From the NCBI RefSeq assembly GCF_900112365.1, contig NZ_FOLQ01000011.1:1-64000 (forward strand): 64,000 nucleotides of DNA, given 5' to 3'. The notes beneath the pieces were generated by a model. It searched no databases and was not told the origin of the DNA. It worked only from the letters and a program-made list of their open reading frames with translations. The translations under genes were made by a program, and so were the position numbers. The DNA is from Spirosoma endophyticum (GTDB lineage Bacteria > Bacteroidota > Bacteroidia > Cytophagales > Spirosomataceae). Shown piece after piece: positions 23,133-31,843 of this stretch (positions are counted from its first letter, which is position 1; each line of letters opens with the position of its first letter).

Positions 23133-25583
23133 TTAATTCCGCAACGGTTTCCCGCCTGTCAGCAAGCTCTGAATACGTTCCAGTGTTTTCTTTTCACCCG
23201 TGAGTGACAGGAAGGCTTCACGTTCCAGATCAAGGAGGTATTGCTCCGATACGTTCTGTGGGCTGCTTAGATCACCCCCGCAGATGACATAGGCCAGTTT
23301 ATCGGCAATTTTCATATCGTGGTCCGAAATGTAACGACCCATGCGCATGGCCGCGATGCCGGCTTTGAAGAGCGCGATCCCGGTTTTTCCCTGCACCTTA
23401 ATGTCAGCGCGTGGTTTAGGCTGAGTATAACCATCTTCGGCCAGCTCGATGGCGGCTTGTTTCGCTTCGGCTAGCAGGCGACTGCGATTCAGGACGATCT
23501 GATCCGTTGAACGTAGGTAATTCATGTCGCGCGCTTCCTGCGCTGACGTAGAAACCTTCGCCGTAGCAATGTTCATGAACATGTTTTGCAGAATGTTCAA
23601 TTCGGGATCGCCGGTTTGGTAAAGATCGGAAGCCCGAGCCGCCATTTCTTTCGTACCGCCCCCGGCCGGAATTAGTCCCACGCCTACTTCGACCAGGCCA
23701 ATATAACTTTCAGCATGCGCTACGGCGCGGTCGGAGTGCATGGTAGCCTCGCAGCCACCGCCAAGAGTGAGCGTGTGGGGCGCTACGATCACGGGAATGG
23801 ATGAATAACGTAGGCGCGTAATGAGTTTCTGGAACTGAGCGATCATCAGGTTGACCTCATCGAACTCCTGCTCAACGGCAAACATGAACAACGTCGCTAA
23901 GTTGGCCCCTGCCGAAAACGCTTCGGCTGAGTCGTTGCCGACTACCAAACCCCGGAAATCCTTTTCAGCCAGTGAAATACCTTTCAGGAGTGCTTCCGAA
24001 ACGCCCTGCCCAAAGGTGTTCATCTTGCTCCGGAATTCGACGTTCAGAATGCCGTCGCCAATGTCATAGATGTTGGCATCGGCGTTTTTCCAGACAACAT
24101 TATTGCTGAGGTTTTCCAGAATCGTGAACGACTCAACGCCTGGGATTGCTTTGTAACTTTTGGTCGGAATGTCGTAGTATTTACGCTTGCCATTCTCAAC
24201 TTTGTAGAACGTATCGAAGCCAGCGTCGAGCATATCATACACCCATTGAGCGGGTTTCTTGCCCTGCGCTTCAATTAGCTCGATGCCTTGCTTAACACCA
24301 ATCGCGTCCCAGGTCTCGAACAGACCCATTTGCCAGCCAAAACCCGCCGTAATGGCGGCATCAATCCGATATAATTCGTCCGAAATTTCGGGAATGCGAT
24401 GAGTAGCGTACTGGAAACCATCGGCAAAGGTTTTACGATAAAACTCACCCGCTTTATCTTTTCCGGCAATCAGTACCGGGAAGCGTTTTCGGAGATTGTC
24501 AATCGCTTTTGTACTGTCTAACGTAGCGAATTTGACCTTCTCAGACGGCTTATATTCAAACGTTTTCAGATCGAGCGCCAGAATCTGCGTTTGCCCTTTA
24601 TCGTCTTTCGTTTTCTTGTAGTAACCCTGGCCGGTTTTGTCGCCGAGCCATTTATTCTCCATTAGTTTCTGCACCGACGCAGGCAACTCAAAACTTGCCC
24701 GCGACTCGTCGTGTTCCATTTTGACGAGGTTGCTGGCCACGTTGACCGTTGTATCTAGCCCCACTACGTCCGACAACCGGAACGTACCGGATTTCGGCCG
24801 ACCCACCACTGGACCGGTGAGTTTGTCCACTTCTTCAACGGTCAAACCTAGTTCTTCAGCCACGCGAATCGTCTGAATCAGCGACTGGATTCCCAGCCGG
24901 TTGGCAATGAAACCGGGTGTGTCTTTGCACAATACGGTCGTTTTGCCGAGGTACAAATCGCCGTAGTTCATCAGGAAATCAATAACGGCCGGATCAGTGT
25001 CGGGGCCGGGAATGATTTCGAGTAAACGCAGGTAGCGCGGTGGATTGAAGAAGTGTGTACCACAAAAATTCCGCCGAAAATCGTCGCTACGTCCTTCGGC
25101 CAGCAAATGCATGGGAATCCCCGATGTGTTCGACGTAATGAGTGTGCCGGGCTTACGGAATTGCTCAACGCGTTCATAAACAGAACGTTTGATATCCAGT
25201 CGTTCGACAACCACTTCGATCACCCAGTCGTACGTAGCAATCTCTTTCAGGTTGTCATCGAAATTGCCCAGCTTGACCCGCTCCGCAAACTTAGGGCTGT
25301 AAAGCGATGCCGGACTTGCCTTCAACATGGTCTGAAAGGCATCATTGACAATCCGGTTACGTACGGCCGAACTTTCTGTGGTTAGTCCTTTAGCCTGTTC
25401 AACCGGGTTGGGCTCTTTCGGAACAATGTCCAGTAGCAATACGTCGACGCCAATATTAGCGAAGTGGGCCGCAATACGCGATCCCATAATGCCCGATCCC
25501 AATACGGCCACGCGCCGGATGGTACGATTCTTTGTCTGCGGAGTACGACTCTCCGATTTAGGTTTTTCTAGGGTTGCTTCCAT
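23133..25583 (-). CDS. 3-hydroxyacyl-CoA dehydrogenase / enoyl-CoA hydratase multienzyme (FadN-like)
   Basis: 816 residues. The N-terminal half is a 3-hydroxyacyl-CoA dehydrogenase: NAD-binding VAVLGSGIMGSRIAAHFAN (about 26-44), then FCGTHFFNPPRYLRLLEIIP and KDTPGFIANRLG. The C-terminal half is a crotonase: FRGLVVGNDSAEAFSAGANL and APHTLTLGGGCEATMHSDR, with LVEVGVGLIPAGGGTKEM. This HAD-then-crotonase order matches B. subtilis FadN rather than E. coli FadB, which has the reverse order. It catalyses hydration and dehydrogenation in fatty-acid beta-oxidation. The thiolase and acyl-CoA dehydrogenase normally next to it are not in this window. A MarR regulator lies upstream on the same strand. Confidence 0.93.
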   Translation of the reverse strand: MEATLEKPKSESRTPQTKNRTIRRVAVLGSGIMGSRIAAHFANIGVDVLLLDIVPKEPNPVEQAKGLTTESSAVRNRIVNDAFQTMLKASPASLYSPKFAERVKLGNFDDNLKEIATYDWVIEVVVERLDIKRSVYERVEQFRKPGTLITSNTSGIPMHLLAEGRSDDFRRNFCGTHFFNPPRYLRLLEIIPGPDTDPAVIDFLMNYGDLYLGKTTVLCKDTPGFIANRLGIQSLIQTIRVAEELGLTVEEVDKLTGPVVGRPKSGTFRLSDVVGLDTTVNVASNLVKMEHDESRASFELPASVQKLMENKWLGDKTGQGYYKKTKDDKGQTQILALDLKTFEYKPSEKVKFATLDSTKAIDNLRKRFPVLIAGKDKAGEFYRKTFADGFQYATHRIPEISDELYRIDAAITAGFGWQMGLFETWDAIGVKQGIELIEAQGKKPAQWVYDMLDAGFDTFYKVENGKRKYYDIPTKSYKAIPGVESFTILENLSNNVVWKNADANIYDIGDGILNVEFRSKMNTFGQGVSEALLKGISLAEKDFRGLVVGNDSAEAFSAGANLATLFMFAVEQEFDEVNLMIAQFQKLITRLRYSSIPVIVAPHTLTLGGGCEATMHSDRAVAHAESYIGLVEVGVGLIPAGGGTKEMAARASDLYQTGDPELNILQNMFMNIATAKVSTSAQEARDMNYLRSTDQIVLNRSRLLAEAKQAAIELAEDGYTQPKPRADIKVQGKTGIALFKAGIAAMRMGRYISDHDMKIADKLAYVICGGDLSSPQNVSEQYLLDLEREAFLSLTGEKKTLERIQSLLTGGKPLRN

Positions 25584-25624
25584 GGTTTTGTACTAGAGGG
25601 AACACGGATTAAACAGATGGCGTA

Positions 25625-26113
25625 CTACGTGTCTGAACCGTCGTTCCTATCTTTTATTTTGATTAATTCTTCGGCGTCTCCTATGTCTTTCGGGCGACCA
25701 GTGGCCAGTTTTTCGGTAATCAGGTCATTCAATCGGATAACTTTAAACGATACGCCATCAAACGTTACGTCGATGGCTCGTTCGTAACAGGCGTCAAAAT
25801 CTATATCCCGAAAGGCTTTCAGATGATAGCCTGTGTCCAGCATGAATCCATATTTGCCGACTGCAACAGACGTCCATTCAAAAATTAGCGGAACGTCTTT
25901 CAGATTAGTAGACCCGGCAACATCGTTTTCTTCCAGTGCGTAGATTAGATTCACCTTGTTCTCAGCATCTGATTTTAGCCACAAATCCATATCCTGCGTT
26001 GTTCGGATATGCCCATGGACAACGCCTGCCATACCACCCACTAATAAAAACTGAACGTTGTATCGGTGCAGACTTCGTAGTAATTGCAGTACGTCGTCAT
26101 CGGCAATGTTCAT
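25625..26113 (-). CDS. Nucleotidyltransferase-fold protein
   Basis: About 162 residues from ATG 26113 (MNIADDDVLQLLRSLHRY), chosen because family members begin in this way; an in-frame ATG at 26224 would add a basic 37-residue extension. The nucleotidyltransferase signature is clear: FLLVGGMAGVVHGHIRTTQDMDLWL, with the metal-binding DxD as DMD. Later residues KVIRLNDLITEKLATGRPKDIGDAEEL match MNT/AbiEii-type proteins that modify tRNA or partner proteins. No antitoxin partner of the HEPN or AbiEi type is adjacent. It is lodged between marR and the beta-oxidation gene, where it is not expected. Confidence 0.75.
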   Translation of the reverse strand: MNIADDDVLQLLRSLHRYNVQFLLVGGMAGVVHGHIRTTQDMDLWLKSDAENKVNLIYALEENDVAGSTNLKDVPLIFEWTSVAVGKYGFMLDTGYHLKAFRDIDFDACYERAIDVTFDGVSFKVIRLNDLITEKLATGRPKDIGDAEELIKIKDRNDGSDT

Positions 26114-26236
26114 GTTTTTGGGAGAGTTTTTGGGATTGGCGTGGTAAAGTTTCGAAGCCGTCCTCATTAACCGTGTAAACGCCTTGATTCGGGTTTTCGC
26201 ACTGTTGTTGAGGATAGTACGCATAGCTCTTTGTAC

Positions 26237-26707
26237 TTAGTCGAGAGGTAATTCTTCGGGTTCACCTGCCTTGATCCGGGCATTTTCGTCTTCGACCATC
26301 CGATTAATTTCTTTAATCACGTCGAAGAAAACGACCAGTTTGTCGAGCGGGATTTTCTCCCGGATCATGTTATTAAACTGAATGACGCCTTCACGGGCCA
26401 TCTCGCGTTTCGCTTTGCCTTCTTCTGTCAGGTAAATCCGGACGAATCGTTTGTCGTTGCCGTCAACTTCGCGCCGAATCAATCTCCGCTCTTCGAGACT
26501 TTTCAGCATCCTGACCAACGAGCGCGGTTCCATGCCCAGAAGCGGCCCAATTTTAGTGGCGGGGGTGCCTTCGTCCAGGTCAATATTCAGCAATACGTAG
26601 CCAATCGCCATCGTAATGTCGAAGCGGCCTGCGTAGGCATTGTACATCCGTGAAATGGCATGCCAACCCCATTTTATATGAAAATCAACGGTTTTTTCTT
26701 TTTTCAT
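26237..26707 (-). CDS. MarR-family transcriptional regulator
   Basis: About 156 residues from ATG 26707 (MKKEKTVDFHIKWGW). Winged helix-turn-helix with TPATKIGPLLGMEPRSLVRMLKSLEERRLIRREV, then the wing DKRFVRIYLTEEGKAK, then a dimerisation helix. In Bacteroidota a MarR regulator of this sort commonly stands in front of the beta-oxidation operon and probably responds to acyl-CoA. The 12-base palindrome at 26767-26778 in its upstream region is a candidate operator. Confidence 0.88.
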   Translation of the reverse strand: MKKEKTVDFHIKWGWHAISRMYNAYAGRFDITMAIGYVLLNIDLDEGTPATKIGPLLGMEPRSLVRMLKSLEERRLIRREVDGNDKRFVRIYLTEEGKAKREMAREGVIQFNNMIREKIPLDKLVVFFDVIKEINRMVEDENARIKAGEPEELPLD

Positions 26708-26766
26708 GGTAGGTGTCGTCCTGTCCAACTTCAAGACGTAAATCTACCATTTTTTTTGAAAAACAG

Positions 26767-26778
26767 TATGCATGCATA
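26767..26778. promoter_or_regulatory. Candidate MarR operator palindrome
   Basis: TATGCATGCATA is a perfect 12-base palindrome 60 bases upstream of the marR start. MarR proteins bind palindromes of this length at their own promoter. No second copy was searched systematically. Confidence 0.4.
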
Positions 26779-26807
26779 ACGTTTGAACCGGGATTCGTTT
26801 GATTCTT

Positions 26808-26861
26808 TTGACTGACTATGATTTTTTGAATCGGCTTTCGCTGAAAACCATAGTCGGTCAA
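26808..26861 (-). terminator. Hairpin after the TlpA-like gene
   Basis: Positions 26808-26825 pair with 26844-26861 over 18 bp, with two G-U or A-C type exceptions. It is 31 bases beyond the end of the TlpA-like gene and before the marR promoter, so it probably ends the upstream transcript. No clear U-tract on the minus strand. Confidence 0.45.
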
Positions 26862-26891
26862 TAAAATCAATTAAATCCCGCCGGGCCGTCG

Positions 26892-28142
26892 TTACAGTTC
26901 GGAAATGAGTTTATCCATCAGCCGATTAAACTCGTCTACGTATTGATCGTAGAATTTACCCGTGCCGGGGCCGGAGAAGCCCGTGTGAATGTGACGTACC
27001 TGTCCTTTTTTATCGAGAACAATCGTTGTGGGGAAAGCGACAACGGCGTTCAGATCTGGTAATGCTTTGGAAGCTTGTGCTTTATCGTTCGTGCCTGCCA
27101 GCACAACAGGATAGTCTATGTTGAACCGTTGCTTCATACGCTCAATCTTCGGGCCAGACTCGGTCATTTCGGCCGATCGTTCAAAGGCCAGCCCCAAAAT
27201 TTCAACGCCCCGCTGCTTGTTCCGTTTGTACCAGGGACTCAGGAAATTGGTTTCGTCCATACAATTAGGACACCAGGAGCCAAGAATCTGCACGATTGTT
27301 ACTTTGTTTTTAAAACGCGGATCGGTTAACGAGACCATTTTGCCAGTTGGTTCAGGAAAGGAAGCATTGAGCGTTTTTGCGCCTGGTTTCAGGTAGGTTA
27401 ACGTAGCGGCATCGGGAAGTTTGGCATTGGGATCGAGCTTAGCTACCCAGGAATCATAGCCCGAAACACCCGCCCATTGGCCACCCGTAAGGGTTTTCGT
27501 GGCTGGGTCGTGTTTGGCTTTGAATAAATAAACGTGCGACCCGTCGAAGCAGGAAAGGAACAAACTGTCACCCACAACGTTGCCATCAAGATACCGATAA
27601 TCGCCGGTGGGTGTCAGGAACGTACCGGTTAAATGGCTCCCCTTCTGGTCGAACACGCCTACGGCATTGACCGTATCGACCTTGCCCGTTTTACTGCCGA
27701 AATTAGTTGCCCACGAGCCGGTCAGGTTGGTCGTGGTCGAGCCTGTTTTTTCGTCGGGCACAAACCGATAATTCACACCATATTGGGCTTCAAAGGGCAG
27801 CGTCTGGTATTGTTGTGCTGCCCGACGGCGACGCCAGACGCCCCGCAACATATTACCGTCTATCTTTGCCATTAATTCTGAATCAAACAGCGCCATCGGT
27901 ATACGGAGCGAGTCGCCCTGTACGATGGCGGGGTCCATCGGTAGCCGTTCCTTGCCATTGAGCGCGAAGACGGTATACGTTTTGGCATCGGTGGGCGCGG
28001 ACTGAATATCGAGGCCGAAGGGCAACTCGCCCCCACGTGTTTTCAGAACCGCCCGATACGTACCGGTTTTGACCGTTGGCGATGATTGCCCGGAGCAGGC
28101 TGTAACTGCAAGGAAAATGATATAAATAATTACTTTTTTCAT
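26892..28142 (-). CDS. TlpA-like thioredoxin-family lipoprotein
   Basis: About 416 residues from ATG 28142 (MKKVIIYIIFLAVTAC), a lipoprotein signal with Cys16 as acylation site. Residues about 30-260 form a beta-rich N-terminal region of the kind found in Bacteroidota TlpA-like proteins. The last 150 residues are a thioredoxin fold: VTIVQILGSWCPNCMDETNFLSP, where the WCPNC active site (near residue 290) is intact, then GLAFERS and FPTTIVLDKKGQVRHIHTGFSG with the cis-proline. It is anchored to a membrane facing the periplasm and likely reduces disulfides or serves cytochrome c maturation. It is divergent from the 28251 gene. Confidence 0.88.
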   Translation of the reverse strand: MKKVIIYIIFLAVTACSGQSSPTVKTGTYRAVLKTRGGELPFGLDIQSAPTDAKTYTVFALNGKERLPMDPAIVQGDSLRIPMALFDSELMAKIDGNMLRGVWRRRRAAQQYQTLPFEAQYGVNYRFVPDEKTGSTTTNLTGSWATNFGSKTGKVDTVNAVGVFDQKGSHLTGTFLTPTGDYRYLDGNVVGDSLFLSCFDGSHVYLFKAKHDPATKTLTGGQWAGVSGYDSWVAKLDPNAKLPDAATLTYLKPGAKTLNASFPEPTGKMVSLTDPRFKNKVTIVQILGSWCPNCMDETNFLSPWYKRNKQRGVEILGLAFERSAEMTESGPKIERMKQRFNIDYPVVLAGTNDKAQASKALPDLNAVVAFPTTIVLDKKGQVRHIHTGFSGPGTGKFYDQYVDEFNRLMDKLISEL

Positions 28143-28250
28143 GAAAAACACTTATTGATTTACTTAAATAGCTTGCGAATAGACTTGAATAACTTGAGGT
28201 TTGTAAGACGAAAGCAAATAAATCATTTTCCATCACCTTCACGGTTATTC

Positions 28251-29336
28251 ATGCGGCCATTTTTTACTCTCCTTTTGTTATTACTACCAATTTCTCTGTT
28301 AGCCCAATACCAAATAAGGTCAGCTACATTGACAGATCGTATTGAAAAAACAATATCTGGATTTGTTAAATACTATGATTGGGATAAGAGTCCTAAAAGT
28401 ATAGAATTTGGTGAAGATTCATCAGGATCGATGAATACATTTCCCTTGCGAACTATACGAAAGCTATCCATCAAGGATGGCCCATTATATGAGAGCTTAT
28501 ACTTGAAAGTGCCTTATTACTCTACAGATCCTGTATTGCCGGGAAGTAATATCATCGATCATACGGATTCAACGTATCGTCTGGCCGAGTTATTACTTGA
28601 TAGTGAGCCGGTAAAATTTTACCGCTTTTTTGATAACAATAACCATCTCCGATTTCTCATCACCAAATATGATTCCCTAATTTTATTAGATGATATTCAG
28701 GTTCAACTTATCAAAAGTGGAACTGTATTTAAATTTGAAAGCCACGTTTATCGTAAAAAAATACGTACTGCCCTATACGAATGTCCTACTCTGAATACCG
28801 ATAATACTCAATATACGGAGGTTAGTTTAATTAATCTCTTGAAAGACTACTTATCGTTTTGTCGAATTGATTCCAAAATATATTTAGAGCAAAAGGAACT
28901 TGGTAAAGCTATGATTGGCATAGGGCCATATGCTTCTTATTGGAATAGTGCATACGCGCAACATTTAGTTTATGGATTGAACGTGCAGGTATTGCTCCCT
29001 CGGCGGCTTCACAACGTTTTCATCATGCTTAATGTTGGTAAAGCAAGTCAGGAAACAGTTTTAGGTGCTAGATCTGCTATAATCATAGGCATATATGGTG
29101 GTCAATACTTTGGTCGACGGGCTATTCAGGGAAAGATATACACAGGTCTGTCAACTTTGTTTGGCGCATTTGATACCGGGGTTGGGTTAAGCTATCGAAA
29201 AATGATTTCAATGGAACTTAGATATCCAGTTTTTTCGGGTCTTTTTAGCGGCTTCCGTGAACAAGACAGCTTATATATTCAGCCATTGATTAATCTCAGT
29301 GCAACAATACCTATCGGCCGCCCAGCCTCCCGATAA
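28251..29336 (+). CDS. Secreted, probably outer-membrane protein of unknown function
   Basis: 361 residues from ATG 28251 (MRPFFTLLLLLLPISLLAQ), a clear signal peptide; the frame extends upstream into the divergent TlpA-like gene without support. The second half has alternating hydrophobic/polar strands (IGIGPYASYWNSAYAQHLVYG, IYTGLSTLFGAFDTGVGLSY) suggesting a beta-barrel. Base composition is AT-richer than the flanking genes. No family recognised. Confidence 0.65.
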   Translation: MRPFFTLLLLLLPISLLAQYQIRSATLTDRIEKTISGFVKYYDWDKSPKSIEFGEDSSGSMNTFPLRTIRKLSIKDGPLYESLYLKVPYYSTDPVLPGSNIIDHTDSTYRLAELLLDSEPVKFYRFFDNNNHLRFLITKYDSLILLDDIQVQLIKSGTVFKFESHVYRKKIRTALYECPTLNTDNTQYTEVSLINLLKDYLSFCRIDSKIYLEQKELGKAMIGIGPYASYWNSAYAQHLVYGLNVQVLLPRRLHNVFIMLNVGKASQETVLGARSAIIIGIYGGQYFGRRAIQGKIYTGLSTLFGAFDTGVGLSYRKMISMELRYPVFSGLFSGFREQDSLYIQPLINLSATIPIGRPASR

Positions 29337-29380
29337 ACACGTAGGAAGAAGCACAAGTGCTCAACTAATCTTATTGCTGA

Positions 29381-30286
29381 ATGAGCAATTACCACGAACC
29401 AGTTTTATTACAAGCCTGCATTGATGGGCTGAATTTACAACCCGGCGGCACCTACGTTGACATTACGTTCGGTGGGGGAGGGCATAGTCGCGAAATCCTG
29501 AATCAGCTTGAAGGCGGAAAATTGTTTGGCTTTGATCAGGACGCCGATGCTCGCACGAATGCACAAGCGATTGGCGATCCAAGATTGACATTTGTGGCCT
29601 CGAATTTCCGCAATATAAAGCGCTACCTGCGACTTTACAAAGCGGATCAGGTCGATGGAATTCTGGCCGATCTGGGGATTTCGTCCCATCAGATCGATAC
29701 ACCCGAACGTGGGTTCTCGACCCGCTTCGATGCTGATCTCGACATGCGCATGAATCAGCAGGCCGACAAAACCGCCAAGCAGGTACTGAACAGCTACCCC
29801 GAAAATGAATTACACCGGATTCTGGGTATGTATGGGGAGGTGACCAATGCCCGTACGGCTGCTGGTGCCATCGTGTCGGCCCGCTCGAATCGCCCACTCA
29901 ATACGGTCAATGACCTGAAAAATGCGCTTCAACGGTTCGCTCCACGCGGTAAGGAAAATAAGTATTTCGCGCAGGTATTTCAGGCGCTACGTATCGAAGT
30001 CAACGAAGAATTGCAGGCGTTGGAGGAGTTTCTGGAGCAGGTGCCTGACATACTAAAACCGGGTGGTCGCCTGGTCGTTATGTCTTATCATTCGCTCGAA
30101 GACCGATTGGTGAAAAACTTCATTAACAAGGGCAAGTTTCAGGGCGAAGTTGAGAAAGATTTGTTCGGCAACGAGCTCAAGCCGCTGCATGCGATCACGC
30201 GCAAACCCATTGAAGCCACGCCCGACGAAATCGCCCGCAATCCTCGCGCCCGAAGTGCGAAACTCAGGATAGCGGAGAAAATTTAG
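29381..30286 (+). CDS. rsmH: 16S rRNA (cytosine-1402-N4)-methyltransferase RsmH
   Basis: 301 residues, full length. The start MSNYHEPVLLQACIDGLN, the SAM-binding DITFGGGGHSREIL, ADLGISSHQIDTPERGFSTRFD and the late VMSYHSLEDRLVKNF are all diagnostic of RsmH (MraW). It methylates C1402 of 16S rRNA in the decoding centre. It normally heads the division and cell-wall (dcw) cluster next to mraZ and ftsL, but here it is flanked by barrel-like genes and no dcw gene follows. It may therefore be a relocated or second copy. Confidence 0.95.
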   Translation: MSNYHEPVLLQACIDGLNLQPGGTYVDITFGGGGHSREILNQLEGGKLFGFDQDADARTNAQAIGDPRLTFVASNFRNIKRYLRLYKADQVDGILADLGISSHQIDTPERGFSTRFDADLDMRMNQQADKTAKQVLNSYPENELHRILGMYGEVTNARTAAGAIVSARSNRPLNTVNDLKNALQRFAPRGKENKYFAQVFQALRIEVNEELQALEEFLEQVPDILKPGGRLVVMSYHSLEDRLVKNFINKGKFQGEVEKDLFGNELKPLHAITRKPIEATPDEIARNPRARSAKLRIAEKI

Positions 30287-30386
30287 CGCCCCTTCGAACA
30301 CAATCAGGCTGCTGGTTCAGGATATCATAGCATCCAATTTCTATCATTTTTATGCCTTTACAGTGATATACATTTGGCAATACGTT

Positions 30387-30923
30387 ATGACAAAATCTTT
30401 CGCTTGCTATTGGGCTTTATCCCTCCTTTGCTTAACCACGACAATTGGTTACGCACAGCGGGCTGACCGAAACAACTATTGGCTTGGGGTAGGTTTAGGA
30501 AAGAGCCAATACCATAGTGGCATGATAGCCTTAGGGTACGAATTTAGTAACACGCCTACTTTACTGATTGCTCGCTATACGGATAATCGTGAACTGTTTT
30601 CTGCCAATGATCCCAGCATTATGGCACAAGAAATCGCTCTAATGTATGGCGTTAAAACAGGTAAATTCCGCTTCTCAACGGGTGTAAGCAACGTTTGGGG
30701 TAGAAATCGGGGTAAATATCTCTCGGCAGTCAGTGACCCATTCCTCTATGGTGAACATTTGTACGAATCTGTTCGATACTCGACCGTTGGTCTACCCGCC
30801 GAGGTTCGGTTTATTATTTCGACAAAAGATGTGGGAATTGGTCTAACAGCTTTTGGAAATCTGAACGCCAGGCGCTCTTTCCTGGGCCTGAACTTGTCAC
30901 TGTATGTTGGTAAAATGAAGTGA
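30387..30923 (+). CDS. Small outer-membrane beta-barrel-like protein
   Basis: 178 residues from ATG 30387 (MTKSFACYWALSLLCLTTT), with a signal peptide ending near GYAQ. The mature part is composed of short amphipathic strands with glycine and aromatic residues (YWLGVGLGKSQYHSGMIALGYEF, GIGLTAFGNLNARRSFLGLNLSLYVG), consistent with an eight-stranded barrel. Function unknown. The next 200 bases hold no gene. Confidence 0.6.
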   Translation: MTKSFACYWALSLLCLTTTIGYAQRADRNNYWLGVGLGKSQYHSGMIALGYEFSNTPTLLIARYTDNRELFSANDPSIMAQEIALMYGVKTGKFRFSTGVSNVWGRNRGKYLSAVSDPFLYGEHLYESVRYSTVGLPAEVRFIISTKDVGIGLTAFGNLNARRSFLGLNLSLYVGKMK

Positions 30924-31127
30924 GATGGCTTGCTCAAAAGTCCAGGAGCAGTCAAATAAGCTTGATAGTAGGCCACAATTGGTGCATCTATTGGCCAAAA
31001 GTTGGCTAGTCAACCTGACCGCTCCTGGCCACATTGACGTTTGCAATAGCCACTCGGATTATGTTATGCGATCGATAAAAGAGCTATGAAGGACTTTGCA
31101 CTAGGTGTGATCTTAAAGTTATGTATA

Positions 31128-31649
31128 TCAGGCTAGTAACTGATTTAGTCGATCAGTTGCCAACCGGCTATAAAAATGAGCTTTGCCTAACTGCACCCGA
31201 TGTTTAGCTAATTGCATCTCATATTGATGAACAAGTTGAGATCGTTGAGACTCACTTATGGATTTCTTCTGAGTGCGCTCAAGCCATTTGCCAAAATAAT
31301 CGATCATCCGTTCCTGTGCAATTATAGCCCTTTCAGCGTTATGGACTCGCTGACGGGTTAAGGCAATCAGTTCTTCTCGGTGGATCGAGTTAGCAGAACG
31401 TGGTGTGCTCAGGATGGTTCGCCACTCAGTTTGTAGCGCTTGTATATCGACTGACAATGGAAAACCATCGAAAGCAGCTAGCGGGAGATTTGTCCGAACA
31501 TCATCATCGATTACGTAAGCCGTTAGCAAGGTACTTCCTTGCGCGACGAGGCTACTCAATAAATCCCAGTTAGCTTCTAACGAACTTAGTCCACAGCTAA
31601 AATCGCGATGATTAGCCTGGTGATCCAGAGCAGAAAAAAAAAGTATCAT
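31128..31649 (-). CDS. Hypothetical helical protein
   Basis: 173 residues, no membrane segment or clear signal peptide. The first half looks globular (FFSALDHQANHRDFSCG, LTAYVIDDDVRTNLPL); the second half is charged alpha-helix (HREELIALTRQRVHNAERAI and QLVHQYEMQLAKHRVQLGKA), likely coiled coil. No family recognised. It is single, preceded by the divergent promoter region of the YifB gene. Confidence 0.55.
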   Translation of the reverse strand: MILFFSALDHQANHRDFSCGLSSLEANWDLLSSLVAQGSTLLTAYVIDDDVRTNLPLAAFDGFPLSVDIQALQTEWRTILSTPRSANSIHREELIALTRQRVHNAERAIIAQERMIDYFGKWLERTQKKSISESQRSQLVHQYEMQLAKHRVQLGKAHFYSRLATDRLNQLLA

Positions 31650-31798
31650 TATAGCTGTCCTTATTAACGTTGGTCGTATTAAAGACTAAGCAAATTAGCA
31701 ACCAAATAGTTATATACTCAATTCTTTAATTTGTATAAATGGCAGTATAGTACAATATTCCGACTGTATACTGACTTTTTTATTGCCCGTTCGTTCCG

Positions 31799-31806
31799 TA
31801 GCTTTG
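31799..31806 (+). promoter_or_regulatory. Bacteroidota-type -7 box (TAGCTTTG) before the YifB gene
   Basis: TAGCTTTG matches TAnnTTTG exactly, 37 bases before ATG 31844. A T-rich stretch at 31775-31781 stands where the -33 element would be, without a perfect TTTG. Confidence 0.45.
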
Positions 31807-31843
31807 ATACCCATCTCTCTTAATCGTTTACTTATAACGTTTT

